Of a stretch of DNA of 64,000 nucleotides, positions 50,201-54,377 are shown piece after piece. How positions within the stretch are numbered: the stretch's first letter is position 1; the number at the start of each line of letters is the position of its first letter. A program made the position numbers and the translations under genes. A model generated the notes under the pieces. It saw nothing but the letters and a program-made list of their open reading frames with translations, was not told where the DNA came from and ran no database searches. The stretch comes from Bombyx mori (taxonomy: Eukaryota; Arthropoda; Insecta; Lepidoptera; Bombycidae): assembly GCF_030269925.1 (NCBI RefSeq), contig NC_085118.1, positions 15,373,001-15,437,000 on the forward strand. The letters run 5' to 3'.

Positions 50201-53200
50201 CGTTCAAGCCGGTGTCTGAAGAGCCTAGTGTTATCACGAGAATGCCGCATATGATAAACCAGTTTAGGTAATATTTTAACGACACTAACTGAGATGTTGT
50301 ACATGACCTATTTAAAAAAAAAACGAGAACACGTATTGCTATCTCTCTCTTTCTCGCCTTTTAAGTTACTTTTTTTTTAGACATTAAATACATAAAACCT
50401 CGTTTCGAAAAGTAAAAAGATCTCCTTTTTATCACCGCACCTCCCGCCATCGGAGCAGAGTTCATCCATATTATCTGGAACCGCTGTGTTCATCCACAGT
50501 GCGTTTCCAGAGGTCTTTGTTTGCCACGTACCATCCGGATATGGAATGAGCTCCCCTCCACGGTGTTTCCCGAGCGCTATGACATGTCCTTCTTCAAACG
50601 AGGCTTGTGGAGAGTATTAAGCGTTAGGCAGCGGCTTGGCTCTGCTCCTGGCATTGCTGAAGTCCATGGGCGACGGTAACCACTCACCATCAGGTGGGCC
50701 GTATGCTCATCTGTCTACAAGGGCAATAACAAAAAAAAGGTAACATTTGACGGTTGTGTGCAGGAACCAGATGATGTACGGAGGCGGCGGTCCCGCGTAC
50801 GGTCCGCGCGGGCAGGGCGCGGTGTACATGCAGGGCGCCGCACGCTTCCCGCCGCGCTACTACCCGGGCCCCGCGCCCCCCGCCTACCTGCCGCCCCCCG
50901 GGCCCCTCAACTACGCGCGCGGGCCCCCGCACCCGATGCCGCCGCGACCGCTCGATGTCCGAGCCCCAGCGCACAATTTGGAATCTCGAGTCCCGCCGCA
51001 TCATTCTTCAGATACCCGCGTTCCTCCAAATCATGCTTCAGAACTACGCGGATCACCACATCGTGGTCCAGATTTACACGGACCTCCACATCGAGGCCCG
51101 GAAGCGCGCGGACCTCCACATCATGGCCCCGAAATGCGAGCCCTACCCAACCATGGACCCGAAATGCGCGGTCCCCCTAACCATGGACCCGAAATGCGCG
51201 GTCCCCCTAACCATGGACCCGAAATGCGCGGTCCCCTTAATCATGGACCCGAAATGAGAGGTCCACTTACTCATGGACCCGAAATGAGAAGTCCCTCTAA
51301 TCACGGGCCCGAAATGAGAGGTCCTCCTAACCACGGGCCTGAAATGAGAGGTCTCGCTAACCACGGGCCTGAAATGAGAGGTCCCTCTAACCATGGGCCT
51401 GAAATGAGAGGTCCTCCTAACCATGGGCCTGAAATGAGAGGTCCCCTTAATCATGGACCTGAAATGAGAAGTCCACCTAATCATGGACCCGAAATGAGAA
51501 GTCCCCCTAATCATGGGCCCGAAATGAGAGGTCCCCCTAACCATGGGCCTGAAATGAGAGGTCTCCCCAACCACGGGCCTGAAATGAGAGGTCCCTCTAA
51601 CCATGGGCCTGAAATGAGAGGTCCCCCTAACCATGGGCCTGAAATGAGAGGTCCCCCTAACCATGGGCCTGAAATGAGAGGTCCCCCTAACCATGGGCCT
51701 GAAATGAGAGGTCCTCCTAACCATAGGCCTGAAATGAGAGGTCCCCTTAATCATGGTCCCGAAATGAGGGGTCCCCTTAATCATGGACCCGAAATGAGGG
51801 GTCCCCCTAATCATGGACCCGAAATGAGAGGTCCCCCTAATCATGGGCCCGAAATGCGACGTCCTCCTACTCTTGGTCTGGAAGTGCGCGTGCCTCCACA
51901 TCACGGTCATGACGTACATGGACCTCCGCACCACGGGCCGGACGCTCGTGTTCCTCCACAACATGCATCAGATGCACGAGTGAATCAGCACCTGGGTCTA
52001 GATGTACGTTTGCCTCCGCATCTTAGTTCTGATGCCAGAGTACCGCCACATCACGGTCCAGATACTCGTGTACCTGCACAACACGCTCCAGACGTGCGAG
52101 CTCCTCATCACGGACCAGACCTACGTATACCTCCACATCTTGGCTCGGAGGAACGAGTGCCTTCACAACATGGTGCTGACTTAAGATTACCTCCACATCA
52201 TGACCCAGAATCTCGTTTGCCTGTACAGCATGGGCCCGATACACGAATACCTCCACATCACGTCCCTGATACACGGATACTAGCACATCACGCCCTAGAC
52301 TCAAGAATACCCCCACATCACGCTCCAGACTCAAGAATACCTCCACATCACCCTCCAGACTCAAGAATACCTGCACATCACGCTCCAGATTCATCAAGAG
52401 TTTCCTCACATCATATACCTGAATCACAGGTTCCTCCACTTCACGCTCCAGAAGCACCGTTACCGACACACAGTGCCCCAGAATCTCGCGCGCCGCCGCA
52501 CCACGCGCCATCCATACCGCTCCATCCGCTAGACTCGCGGGTTCCACCGCATCTCTTAGACTCTCGCGTTTCTCCGCATTCAATGAACTCACGCGTGTCG
52601 CTGCACGCAATGGATTCCCGCATTCCACCCCATCATTTGGAATCGCGCATTCCACCAGTCCCGTCACCGCACGGACCTGGATTCAATCCGGCGAGACTCA
52701 GCGTGTCACCCGCGAATCAAAGCATGCAGACCACAAAATCGAGGAGTCCCTCCGCGGGGCCTAGACCCTCGACCCCTGGATCGGAAGCGTCTAAAAGCGC
52801 CGGACCTACGCCGCCGCCCGCCACGCTCGGGGCCTCCTCTCCTGCCGCGCCAGTCGTTGATCCCTTCATTCGGATAAAAGCCGAAGTTAAAACCGAACCG
52901 GAGTATCGATCACCAGTGGGATCACCGGCGCCGGCCTCGCCCGGACCAACGCCGGAGCCGCTGCGGCATCCTAAGATAAAACATACGGAGAACAAGGACC
53001 GGCGACCGCGACACCCGCTGGGCCCGTACGCGCCGCAGTACGGACCGTACGGGCCGTACGCGCCGGGGCCGCTGCCGCGCGGCTTCGTGCCGGAATACGG
53101 CGCGCCGGTCCGGGCCGCGCCGCCGGACCCGGACGGCGGGGAGTTCGGCGGCCTCGTCAGCTACTTCTCGAGCCAGCAAGATGCTGACATCGACTCCTAG
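14206..53200 (+). CDS. RSF1: Remodeling and spacing factor 1 (RSF1) orthologue, 25 coding exons, 2,435 aa
   Basis: Exons: 14206-14350, 14421-14608, 14813-15009, 15462-15582, 16636-18314, 19960-20033, 20400-20620, 21533-21680, 22804-22902, 24982-25139, 31667-31850, 32908-33032, 34364-34483, 35330-35451, 36106-36215, 36964-37075, 37976-38162, 38754-38961, 39971-40037, 40707-40798, 44761-44798, 44989-45288, 49174-49252, 50171-50267, 50764-53200. Every junction is GT..AG and all phases agree (7,308 nt). RSF1 is the histone-chaperone subunit that pairs with ISWI ATPase in the RSF nucleosome-spacing complex. Residues 1-217 match the human DDT/WHIM region (SRWEKCLIKFC, LRLDPIGRDKNGCVYW). A Glu/Lys-rich region follows (218-777), then a C4HC3 PHD finger (about 962-1010), the signature GRGKDISTI (about 1127-1135), an RGG-rich stretch, a charged coiled coil (about 1466-1530) and a 25-unit decapeptide array. 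Human RSF1 is 1,441 aa; the excess is mainly the last exon. The start codon MASDGEILC fits the conserved DPNFAVIYSFL block. Confidence 0.93.
15696..15810 (+). mobile_element. LINE family B 3' tail
   Basis: GTAGGCAGCGGCTTGGCTC, CATTGCTGAAGTCCATGGGC and GATCAGGTGGGCCGTATGC, ending GGGCAATAAAAAAAAA, match the 3' end of the LINE at 40983-44640. It is a short 5'-truncated insertion in RSF1 intron 4. Confidence 0.8.
16160..16410 (+). mobile_element. tRNA-derived SINE, second family
   Basis: The head has a polymerase III B-box-like GGGTTCGATTCGC. The body ATATTCGTGTGATGAACAGG, GGTTTGTTTGGTC and GAATCCTAATTTGGGGC recurs at 56345-56555. It lies in RSF1 intron 4 and is distinct from Bm1. Confidence 0.6.
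16636..18314 (+). other. RSF1 exon 5: long acidic/charged low-complexity exon
   Basis: This 1,679-nt exon encodes residues 218-777 of RSF1. It is dominated by Glu, Asp, Lys and Ser, as in the disordered middle of vertebrate RSF1. An eight-residue repeat of the TEVEKDK type occurs about five times at 16756-16870. The end (from about 18060) is Lys-rich, and the donor site is AG|GTTAGT. An alternative reading through the donor would stop 8 codons later (18339), so intron retention would truncate the protein before the PHD finger. Confidence 0.85.
18796..19250 (+). mobile_element. full-length but diverged Bm1 SINE
   Basis: The tRNA-like head (GGCCTAAAGGATAAGACGC, GGTGTTCGAATC) is followed by the Bm1 body (GTGACCCCGCACGGGTAGGC, ATCTCAAGGTGGGTGGC, ACACCAGGTGGGGTG) and ends in an A-rich tail. 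Many substitutions and a changed linker mark it as old. Confidence 0.7.
19297..19602 (+). mobile_element. BMC1-type LINE 3' tail
   Basis: It encodes the terminal VTDPPDQLTVLLGTSSTG fragment and continues through TTTCTCGCCGGATCTTCTC, AGTGGGTCGCG and GTGAGCTCACCTACTAG to an A-rich end. It is a 5'-truncated copy in RSF1 intron 5. Confidence 0.75.
21740..22107. repeat. possible unclassified repeat in RSF1 intron 8
   Basis: The composition is less AT-rich than the neighbouring intron sequence. CCAACGCATGGGGCTTCGTC and ACGAGACCTCTTACCATTGA look like a decayed non-LTR element 3' region. I see no second copy in this window, so this is a tentative call. Confidence 0.25.
22108..22236 (-). mobile_element. 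LINE family B 3' tail, minus orientation
   Basis: Poly(T) is followed by ATTGCCTTTGTAGGCAGACG, GGCCCACCTGATGGTGAGTG and CCATGGACTTTAGCAATGCC, the reverse complement of the family B tail. Confidence 0.8.
23336..23530. repeat. pair of about 55-bp direct repeats
   Basis: GCGCTGACACGAAGGATGG..ACACAGTGAGTATGAATATG at 23341-23388 and GCACTGACACGAACGATGG..GCACAGCAAATATCGATGTG at 23470-23525 are similar and in the same orientation, about 130 bp apart. The origin is unknown. Confidence 0.4.
23711..23873. mobile_element. palindromic MITE family A, complete
   Basis: The left arm GTGCTTAGTGCGAG, TTTTAACGTTTTCGATAGCG and TAAAAGTTAA is repeated inverted at the right end (TTAACTTTTACGCTATCGAG, AACGTTAATAGACTCGCACT). 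The middle has ACCGCTAGGGGCGCTG. It lies in RSF1 intron 9. Confidence 0.75.
24225..24455 (+). repeat. dispersed repeat, RTE-like 3' end, copy 1
   Basis: GGATACCAAGTTTCAAGTCA, ATCGGATGCCCGGTTCAGT and TAACGGAACATCCGTAAAA, ending TATATTAGTATAGAT, match 34030-34278. The tail pattern resembles lepidopteran RTE-type repeats; the class is inferred. Confidence 0.55.
24690..24958. repeat. AT-rich foldback repeat family B, copy 2
   Basis: AAAATAGTGTAAAAAATATA..GCATGGGGTGCATGG and the inverted right arm (TATATTTTACACTATTTTC) match the copies at 3343 and 32090. It ends only about 23 bp before the PHD exon of RSF1, so its right end supplies the polypyrimidine region of that acceptor. Confidence 0.6.
24982..25139 (+). 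other. RSF1 PHD finger exon
   Basis: A single exon encodes a complete C4HC3 PHD zinc finger: CKRCG..., LLCDRCDAGYHASCL, and DWFCPQCNH. All eight zinc ligands are present. It aligns with the human RSF1 finger (LLCDSCDSGYHTACL). The exon is strikingly GC-rich beside its AT-rich introns. Confidence 0.92.
25204..25449 (+). mobile_element. Bm1 SINE body
   Basis: Runs from ACTGGTGGTAGGACCTC through CAGTAATGCGTTTCGG and ATCTCAAGGTGGGTAGTGC to CCACCCATCTAAGCAATAA and an A-rich tail. The tRNA-like head is absent. It lies in RSF1 intron 10, directly after the PHD exon. Confidence 0.8.
26102..26875 (+). CDS. LINE family A ORF1 (nucleic-acid-binding gag-like protein), 257 aa
   Basis: The first ATG (26102) gives MDTQLSSNLQQLENLF, with an N-terminal helical, coiled-coil-like stretch (to about residue 90). 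A domain follows with VLLIHGIPEKQNEN, CVSVCHRLGASQGKPRPVLV and FLTKIRHGVFLSARKHFG, the pattern of RRM-plus-C-terminal-domain ORF1 proteins found in several LINE clades. No CCHC zinc knuckle is seen. ORF1 proteins coat the element RNA in the ribonucleoprotein. The tail is basic (KTITKMTRKGRR) and ends at TGA. Confidence 0.75.
   Translation: MDTQLSSNLQQLENLFASRMGAYEDKLKKVASDSTTLHPDFTALSKDFNEFKSFVMATLSNIKSQLELISLGLDRHETAMRRKVLLIHGIPEKQNENLHSTVLALTNDQLKLTDFKTDCVSVCHRLGASQGKPRPVLVRFMNIESRQAVWDSKTSLKGTGVTISEFLTKIRHGVFLSARKHFGVQRCWSADGKIMLVLPDKSRYKIESMNELQALIKKYPIICTDAVESAVQGKPSTPKLADAHVKTITKMTRKGRR
27704..30652 (+). CDS. LINE family A ORF2: endonuclease plus reverse transcriptase, 982 aa
   Basis: The frame is uninterrupted from the ATG at 27704 to TAA at 30652. 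An apurinic-type endonuclease occupies about residues 50-275: NIAHVNVQSIPRHYSDLL, LLISESFL, GGVAIYLRSG, the catalytic VMGDFN, and SYHDLIFLSL in the place of the usual SDH motif. Reverse transcriptase occupies about 510-780: HYRPISILPFLSKVLE, FQSGFRSGHST, LLDFSNAF (first catalytic Asp), GVPQGGVLSPLLF and YADDLQIY (catalytic YADD). The C-terminal region ends VILWNSLPPSIR..., common to CR1/Jockey-group LINEs. The reverse-transcriptase residues appear intact. The histidine-containing endonuclease motif reads Y-H-D rather than S-D-H, so the alignment there should be confirmed. Confidence 0.85.
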   Translation: MNNNLFSYETFFSCSSSESSFLSADDGNDSCTSIHLHDEISAELSSFPNNLNIAHVNVQSIPRHYSDLLASISSNTLDALLISESFLKPSIPSVQYAIPGFVLIRNDRVGKGCGGVAIYLRSGIEFRIVSVSPSQYSESAEHLLIELTLHCTKILLGVFYSPNLRVNYFECLDELLSNHCSLADHIIVMGDFNTCMLKNDFRSKQLLSVLSSHNLRILPVSATHHFPNCTPSLLDLMMVSSSSSIDTHGQITASFSYHDLIFLSLRVRAPKRKSEFLFLRSYKGINMEALRRDAGLIDWRPLFNELDIDGKVAFFTESILELYDHHAPIKRVKIKHKPAPWLSPEIKQWMVCRDKARKRLKRQPSERNLTYYKLLRNRCNRLCRDAKRRHFHDSLINRKSSDVWKFLKSVGIGKASSTSCGGLDLNALNKHFSTPSFSVDQCRKSRTLQTLLNLPLPKHSSFKFQSVSTNDVRKAILSISSHAVGSDNLCSKMLIPILDILLPCLTNIINHSLQSGSFPKSWKSANIIPLPKTSNPSSLSHYRPISILPFLSKVLEHIVHKQLQNFLFSNNILSNFQSGFRSGHSTVSALLKVTDDIRWAIENQSLTILVLLDFSNAFNCVDLDILLGILRSHNITTSALRWFDSYLRGRSQRTRQNESFSDWVAVDAGVPQGGVLSPLLFSVFINTVTTLISSNFHLYADDLQIYHHCAPSEIDGAIKDVNCDLENIHEWATSHGLLLNANKTQAIIIGSRYAIRALNHSAIGSLILNGQPIVFSETVKNLGVTFNSFLSWNEQVNNVSSKVNFAFHSLKCLQYFLPLETKISLVQSLILPILDYADACYLDATEELLNKLERLQNLCIRFIFGLKKYDHISEFRKKLKWLPVRFRRNTRMLCFLFNILHNPNYPQYLRDRFTYARPSIAPCRTHIKTLLKCPVHKTHAYAKSFSVQAVILWNSLPPSIRACKTIAAFKKSVKEHYLSLPS
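30703..30756. repeat. TG/TATG microsatellite in LINE 3' UTR
   Basis: A run of TATG and GTGTGT dinucleotides follows ORF2 of the LINE. It looks like expansion inside the 3' UTR. Confidence 0.7.
31340..31590 (+). repeat. dispersed repeat fragments in RSF1 intron 10
   Basis: CTCGAACGGCTGGACCGATT resembles the conserved 3' block of many lepidopteran repeats. The following CTAGCTTCGCCCCGCGGC and GGACGGGTCGCTAGTAAAA look like the ends of a second element. Class not assigned. Confidence 0.35.
32090..32560. repeat. foldback repeat family B copy 3 plus piggyBac-like terminus
   Basis: 32090-32398 matches the family B repeat (AATAGTGTAAGAAAAAATGA, ATTTTATTGTAAAAAAGCG). It is followed by TTAACACGTTGACTGCCACG and TACTGAAGTAATTATGTCG, homologous to the reverse complement of 3700-3806. 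The same two repeat types are therefore adjacent at both loci and belong to one larger element family. Confidence 0.55.
33249..33418. mobile_element. palindromic MITE family A, best copy
   Basis: GTGTGCTTAGTGCGAG, TTTTTTAACGTTCTCGATAG and CGTAAAAGTTA are mirrored at the right end (TAACTTTTACGCTATCGAG, AACGTTAAAAACTCGCACTA). The unpaired centre carries AGCGCCCCTAGCGGCAAACG. It would fold into a near-perfect hairpin of about 60 bp per arm. It is located in RSF1 intron 12. No transposase is present; the superfamily is unknown. Confidence 0.8.
33612..33870 (-). mobile_element. Bm1 SINE, minus orientation
   Basis: Bm1 body from its poly(T) end through GGTGGACGAGCCCACAG and CGAAACGCATTACTGC to CAGTAATTACGTAAATTC, which is the start of the linker toward the missing tRNA head. 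RSF1 intron 12. Confidence 0.8.
34030..34278 (+). repeat. dispersed repeat, RTE-like 3' end, copy 2
   Basis: Shares CCGTCCGCTTCGCTGGGC-like, GGATACCAAGTTTCAAGTCA and TAACGGAACATCCGTGAAAA with 24225-24455. RSF1 intron 12. Confidence 0.55.
34735..35035 (+). repeat. 290-bp dispersed repeat, copy 1
   Basis: From GCTGTTCGTTAGTCTCGC through AGCGGCTGGACCGATT, GGAAGTCCAGAGAAGG and AAAAGTTTAGGTCTTTTATT to CGAAGTCTGCCGAGTCAGC and CTAGTA. Copies in the other orientation lie at 39128-39413 and 55970-56262. Ends resemble non-autonomous Helitron-like repeats, but no diagnostic hairpin was established. Confidence 0.6.
35076..35294 (-). mobile_element. Bm1 SINE, minus orientation
   Basis: Poly(T)/ATTGC end, GGTGGACGAGCTGACAG, GAAACGCATTGCTGC and GGTTCTACCACCAGT. 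Internal deletions of about 20 bp relative to the consensus in this window. Ends 36 bp before RSF1 exon 14. Confidence 0.75.
35848..36089 (-). mobile_element. Bm1 SINE, minus orientation, next to a splice acceptor
   Basis: Full body from the poly(T) end through GAGCTCACAGCCCACC to GAGGTCCTACCACCAGT. It stops 16 bp before the first base of RSF1 exon 15, so the branch-point region of that intron must lie in or next to SINE sequence. Confidence 0.8.
36777..36940 (+). mobile_element. truncated Bm1 SINE
   Basis: GGTGGGGCAGTCGTTGTAGC, ATCTCAAGGTGGGTGGCGC and ACACTAGGTGGGC, then an A-rich tail ending about 23 bp before RSF1 exon 16. Confidence 0.75.
37597..37797 (+). mobile_element. BMC1-type LINE 3' tail
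   Basis: ACACAGCCCACTGAGTTTTT, CTTCTCAGTGGGTCGCG, GATCCGGTGGTAGATTCTGC and CTCTCAAGGCTATCAGCATA, with an A-rich end. RSF1 intron 16. Confidence 0.75.
39128..39413 (-). repeat. 290-bp dispersed repeat, copy 2
   Basis: Reverse orientation of the repeat at 34735: TTTCGTAGTGCCTCAATCG, ATAAAAGACCTAAACTTTTG and GTTCTCGAGTTTTAGCGAGA. It includes a small internal difference (CCTTCTAACCTTCTCTGG). RSF1 intron 18. Confidence 0.6.
39971..40798 (+). other. RSF1 exons 19-20: Gly/Arg-rich (RGG-like) segment
   Basis: Exon 19 (39971-40037) and exon 20 (40707-40798) join to encode a Gly/Arg-rich run (RAARGRGGRGARGS then RGAGRGRRGRGAAA). The segment is almost pure G+C. RGG-type sequences often bind RNA or DNA and are methylated on arginine; whether this one does is inference. 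A full-length Bm1 occupies the intron between the two exons. Confidence 0.75.
40161..40600 (-). mobile_element. full-length Bm1 SINE, minus orientation
   Basis: Complete unit: poly(T) end, body (CACCTGGTGTTAAGTGG, CAGCAGAAATAGGCAGG), linker (CACGATGTTATTCC, CGTGAACATTTGC) and tRNA-like head (GCGGGATTCGAACACTGG, CTTATCCTTTGGGCC). Located between RSF1 exons 19 and 20. Confidence 0.88.
40983..44640 (-). mobile_element. degenerate near-full-length LINE (family B), antisense in RSF1 intron 20
   Basis: On the minus strand the element runs from a GC-rich leader (about 44640-43970) through endonuclease and reverse-transcriptase remnants to a 3' tail with TTGCTGAAGTCCATAGGCG and an A-rich end at 40983. 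It is the source family for the truncated tails at 15696, 22108, 50437, 58388 and 59299 and the diverged piece at 4380. The upstream boundary is approximate. Its GC content is far above the surrounding introns. Confidence 0.8.
41049..43963 (-). pseudogene. LINE family B endonuclease/reverse transcriptase polyprotein, inactivated
   Basis: From the ATG at 43963 the frame encodes an endonuclease (FNVDFSNVRGLHSNLDAVH, VVLGDFNAHH, GSSDHCLIHAVV) and stops at an in-frame TGA (42939-42941) after RRRQDPNT. The same frame continues beyond the stop (EERRKYNAASRSYKKV). Frameshifts then separate the reverse-transcriptase blocks: SSYRPIAITSLLSKVME, VSLDIAKAFDRVWHRALL, NAGVPQDSVLSPTLFILY, YADDS and the C-terminal VRLWNKLPSTVFLERYDMSF. 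The YADD motif survives, but the nonsense and frameshift changes make it non-autonomous. Confidence 0.8.
45451..45640 (+). mobile_element. BMC1-type LINE 3' tail
   Basis: AAGAGTTTCTCGCCGGATC, AGTGGGTCGCGTTTCAGATC and CTCAAGGCTATCAGCATAGG, ending in A-rich sequence. RSF1 intron 22. Confidence 0.75.
46164..46236 (+). repeat. diverged relic of the 90-bp minisatellite unit
   Basis: ATCCTATGTTTAGACGATAC, TGTTCTTCCAAACCGTTCAG and TCCTACTATTCTTG match the array unit with several substitutions, about 190 bp upstream of the array proper. Confidence 0.75.
46421..49154. repeat. 90-bp minisatellite, 30 complete units, in RSF1 intron 22
   Basis: The unit GTGTGAGACAGACATAACGA..TCCTATGTTTAGACGATGC..CCTCCAAACCGTTCTGTCC..TACTATTCTGCCCCACTG..TTGTGTCCCC repeats from 46441 to 49141 with exactly 90-bp spacing: 30 units, no indel. 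Point variants (AGACAATGCT, TATGCTT, GAAACC, GTCGCTCC, TTGTGTCTCC) recur in blocks. Because 90 is divisible by three and the unit lacks stops in several frames, long spurious ORFs of about 940-980 codons appear on both strands. The last partial unit ends about 20 bp before RSF1 exon 23. Confidence 0.97.
49344..49587 (+). mobile_element. Bm1 SINE body
   Basis: ACTGGCGGTAGGACCTC, CAGTAATGCGTTTCGG, ATCACAAGGTGGGTGGTG and CACCCATCCAGACAATTAAA. Head absent. RSF1 intron 23. Confidence 0.8.
50437..50738 (+). mobile_element. LINE family B 3' end, next to the last RSF1 exon
   Basis: Longer 3' fragment than the other truncated copies: CATCCACAGTGCGTTTCCAG, CGGATATGGAATGAGCTCC (coding remnant WNEL.S), AGTATTAAGCGTTAGGCAGC and the tail GTCTACAAGGGCAATAAC. 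It ends 25 bp before exon 25. Confidence 0.8.
50764..53200 (+). other. RSF1 terminal exon: Pro/His-rich repetitive C-terminus
   Basis: The exon encodes residues 1624-2435. It begins with a Pro/Gly/Tyr-rich segment (PPRYYPGPAPPAYLPPP), moves into a 25-copy perfect-length decapeptide array (51125-51874), then an irregular H-H-x-P-D/E-x-R-x-P series to about 52670. A Ser/Pro-rich stretch with a VKTEPEYRSP block follows, and the protein ends GGLVSYFSSQQDADIDS. No known domain is seen. The open frame of 2.4 kb with correct phase from exon 24 shows the repeats are coding. Confidence 0.85.
51125..51874 (+). repeat. coding 30-bp minisatellite, 25 units, decapeptide GPEMRGPPNH
   Basis: There are twenty-five consecutive 30-bp units with no insertion or deletion, each encoding a variant of GPEMRGPPNH. 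GPEMR is nearly invariant; one unit has RPEMR. The variable positions are the next four residues (GPP, GPL, SPS, GLA, GLP). Synonymous differences alternate among neighbours (CATGGGCCT, CATGGACCC, CACGGGCCT), suggesting block duplication. More degenerate units of the same ancestry flank it on both sides. Confidence 0.9.
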
Positions 53201-53313
53201 CGCGCGCGGCCTCCGAGTCTGCGTTGTATTATTTTTTGGTTATGTTATAAGTGAGATTTATTTATACACAAAAGGAGATAGGTACTTACTGTATACTCTG
53301 TAATACGAATTTT

Positions 53314-53319
53314 ATTAAA
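53314..53319 (+). promoter_or_regulatory. candidate RSF1 poly(A) signal (ATTAAA), with AATAAA at 53439
   Basis: ATTAAA lies 114 bp after the RSF1 stop, and a canonical AATAAA occurs at 53439-53444. Either would give a short 3' UTR; both precede the intergenic repeats. Confidence 0.45.
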
Positions 53320-53542
53320 GAAAAAAGATATTACTATTATTTTGCAATTAAATGTTTTCTTCTGTATGTCGTTATTTATTTTAAACTACGATCAAGTATT
53401 TTTGCCCTATAAATTTAAATTTACATTGAACTTTTTATAATAAAATTAATTGAAAACGAAGACTTTGTGGGAGTTAACGACGAAAGGAAGATCTTCCACC
53501 GAGCGGGTGATATTGCTCGGTAGACCGACGGTCCGAACACCG

Positions 53543-53860
53543 AATGTTTTTTTTTCCTCCGTTAGCTGATGGTCTTGAAAGATCATATCAGGTCACCGGG
53601 CGTGTAGGTAAGCTCAACGGGACTCAAACCTGCCATTGTTGCTAACACAAACCCTAGTAAGAGCAGTGCTTCGCTGAATCTACCACCGGATCAGAAACGC
53701 GACCCACTGAGAAAATCCAGCGAGAAACTCAGTGGGCTGCGTCTGTGGGCTAATTTACTCGTCGAGCCCTTCATCGCAAGCGACGGTATCGACGAGAACG
53801 ATGACCGGTGCTTGAGGTGCCTAAAAGCGCCGTCAGTGGATCGGGAGGATCCGAAATGAC
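53543..53860 (-). mobile_element. BMC1-type LINE 3' tail, minus orientation
   Basis: Poly(T), then AGCTGATGGTCTTGAAAGAT, ACCACCGGATCAGAAACGCG, GACCCACTGAGAAAATCC and GTGGATCGGGAGGATCCG. Between RSF1 and RBBP5. Confidence 0.75.
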
Positions 53861-54182
53861 TTGTTTTGGGCGACGTCGACTGTTTACCATTCGGTCCGCA
53901 GGATTGGGAATGAGAATGTTGTTCTTTAGGACTTGTATATATATGGAAGGTTATCTTGAAAAAGTCTTAAGCTAGATTCAAGCATTTGTCAAATATCTTG
54001 TGCTGTATGATGGCTACCCGCCATAACTAAATATCTGTAATCTAACATTCTTCAAACAATATAAACCTTGGTTTTTATAATTTTTATTTTTTGTAGATTT
54101 TAATAAGATTTTTGATTTTTATAAGAAATTATTACACATTATTACACTTATTTCATTAGAAATATTGGTATATATCTGAAGG

Positions 54183-54232
54183 CGGGATTCGAACACCGCT
54201 ACAGTAGTACTTTAGGCCACGACTTCATAATA
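54183..54232 (-). mobile_element. Bm1 tRNA-like head fragment
   Basis: CGGGATTCGAACACCGCTAC and CTTTAGGCCACGACTTC match the reverse complement of the Bm1 head only; the body is missing. Confidence 0.5.
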
Positions 54233-54377
54233 CAATAAAATTTTATGAAAAAGAAATGGATTCCCGCCCAAAATAGTTGTTTTCGTCTCTAAACCGGTAA
54301 AGGAATCTAAGCTATTATTCCTATTTATATTATTTATGAGTTTTGTGGTTTTTAATCTGAGACTAATGTGTGATTAA

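Noticed and set aside
51143..51964. 273-codon minus-strand open frame opposite RSF1 exon 25
   Set aside because: It is the antisense shadow of the 30-bp coding repeat; the plus-strand frame joins exon 24 in phase and has the expected C-terminus.
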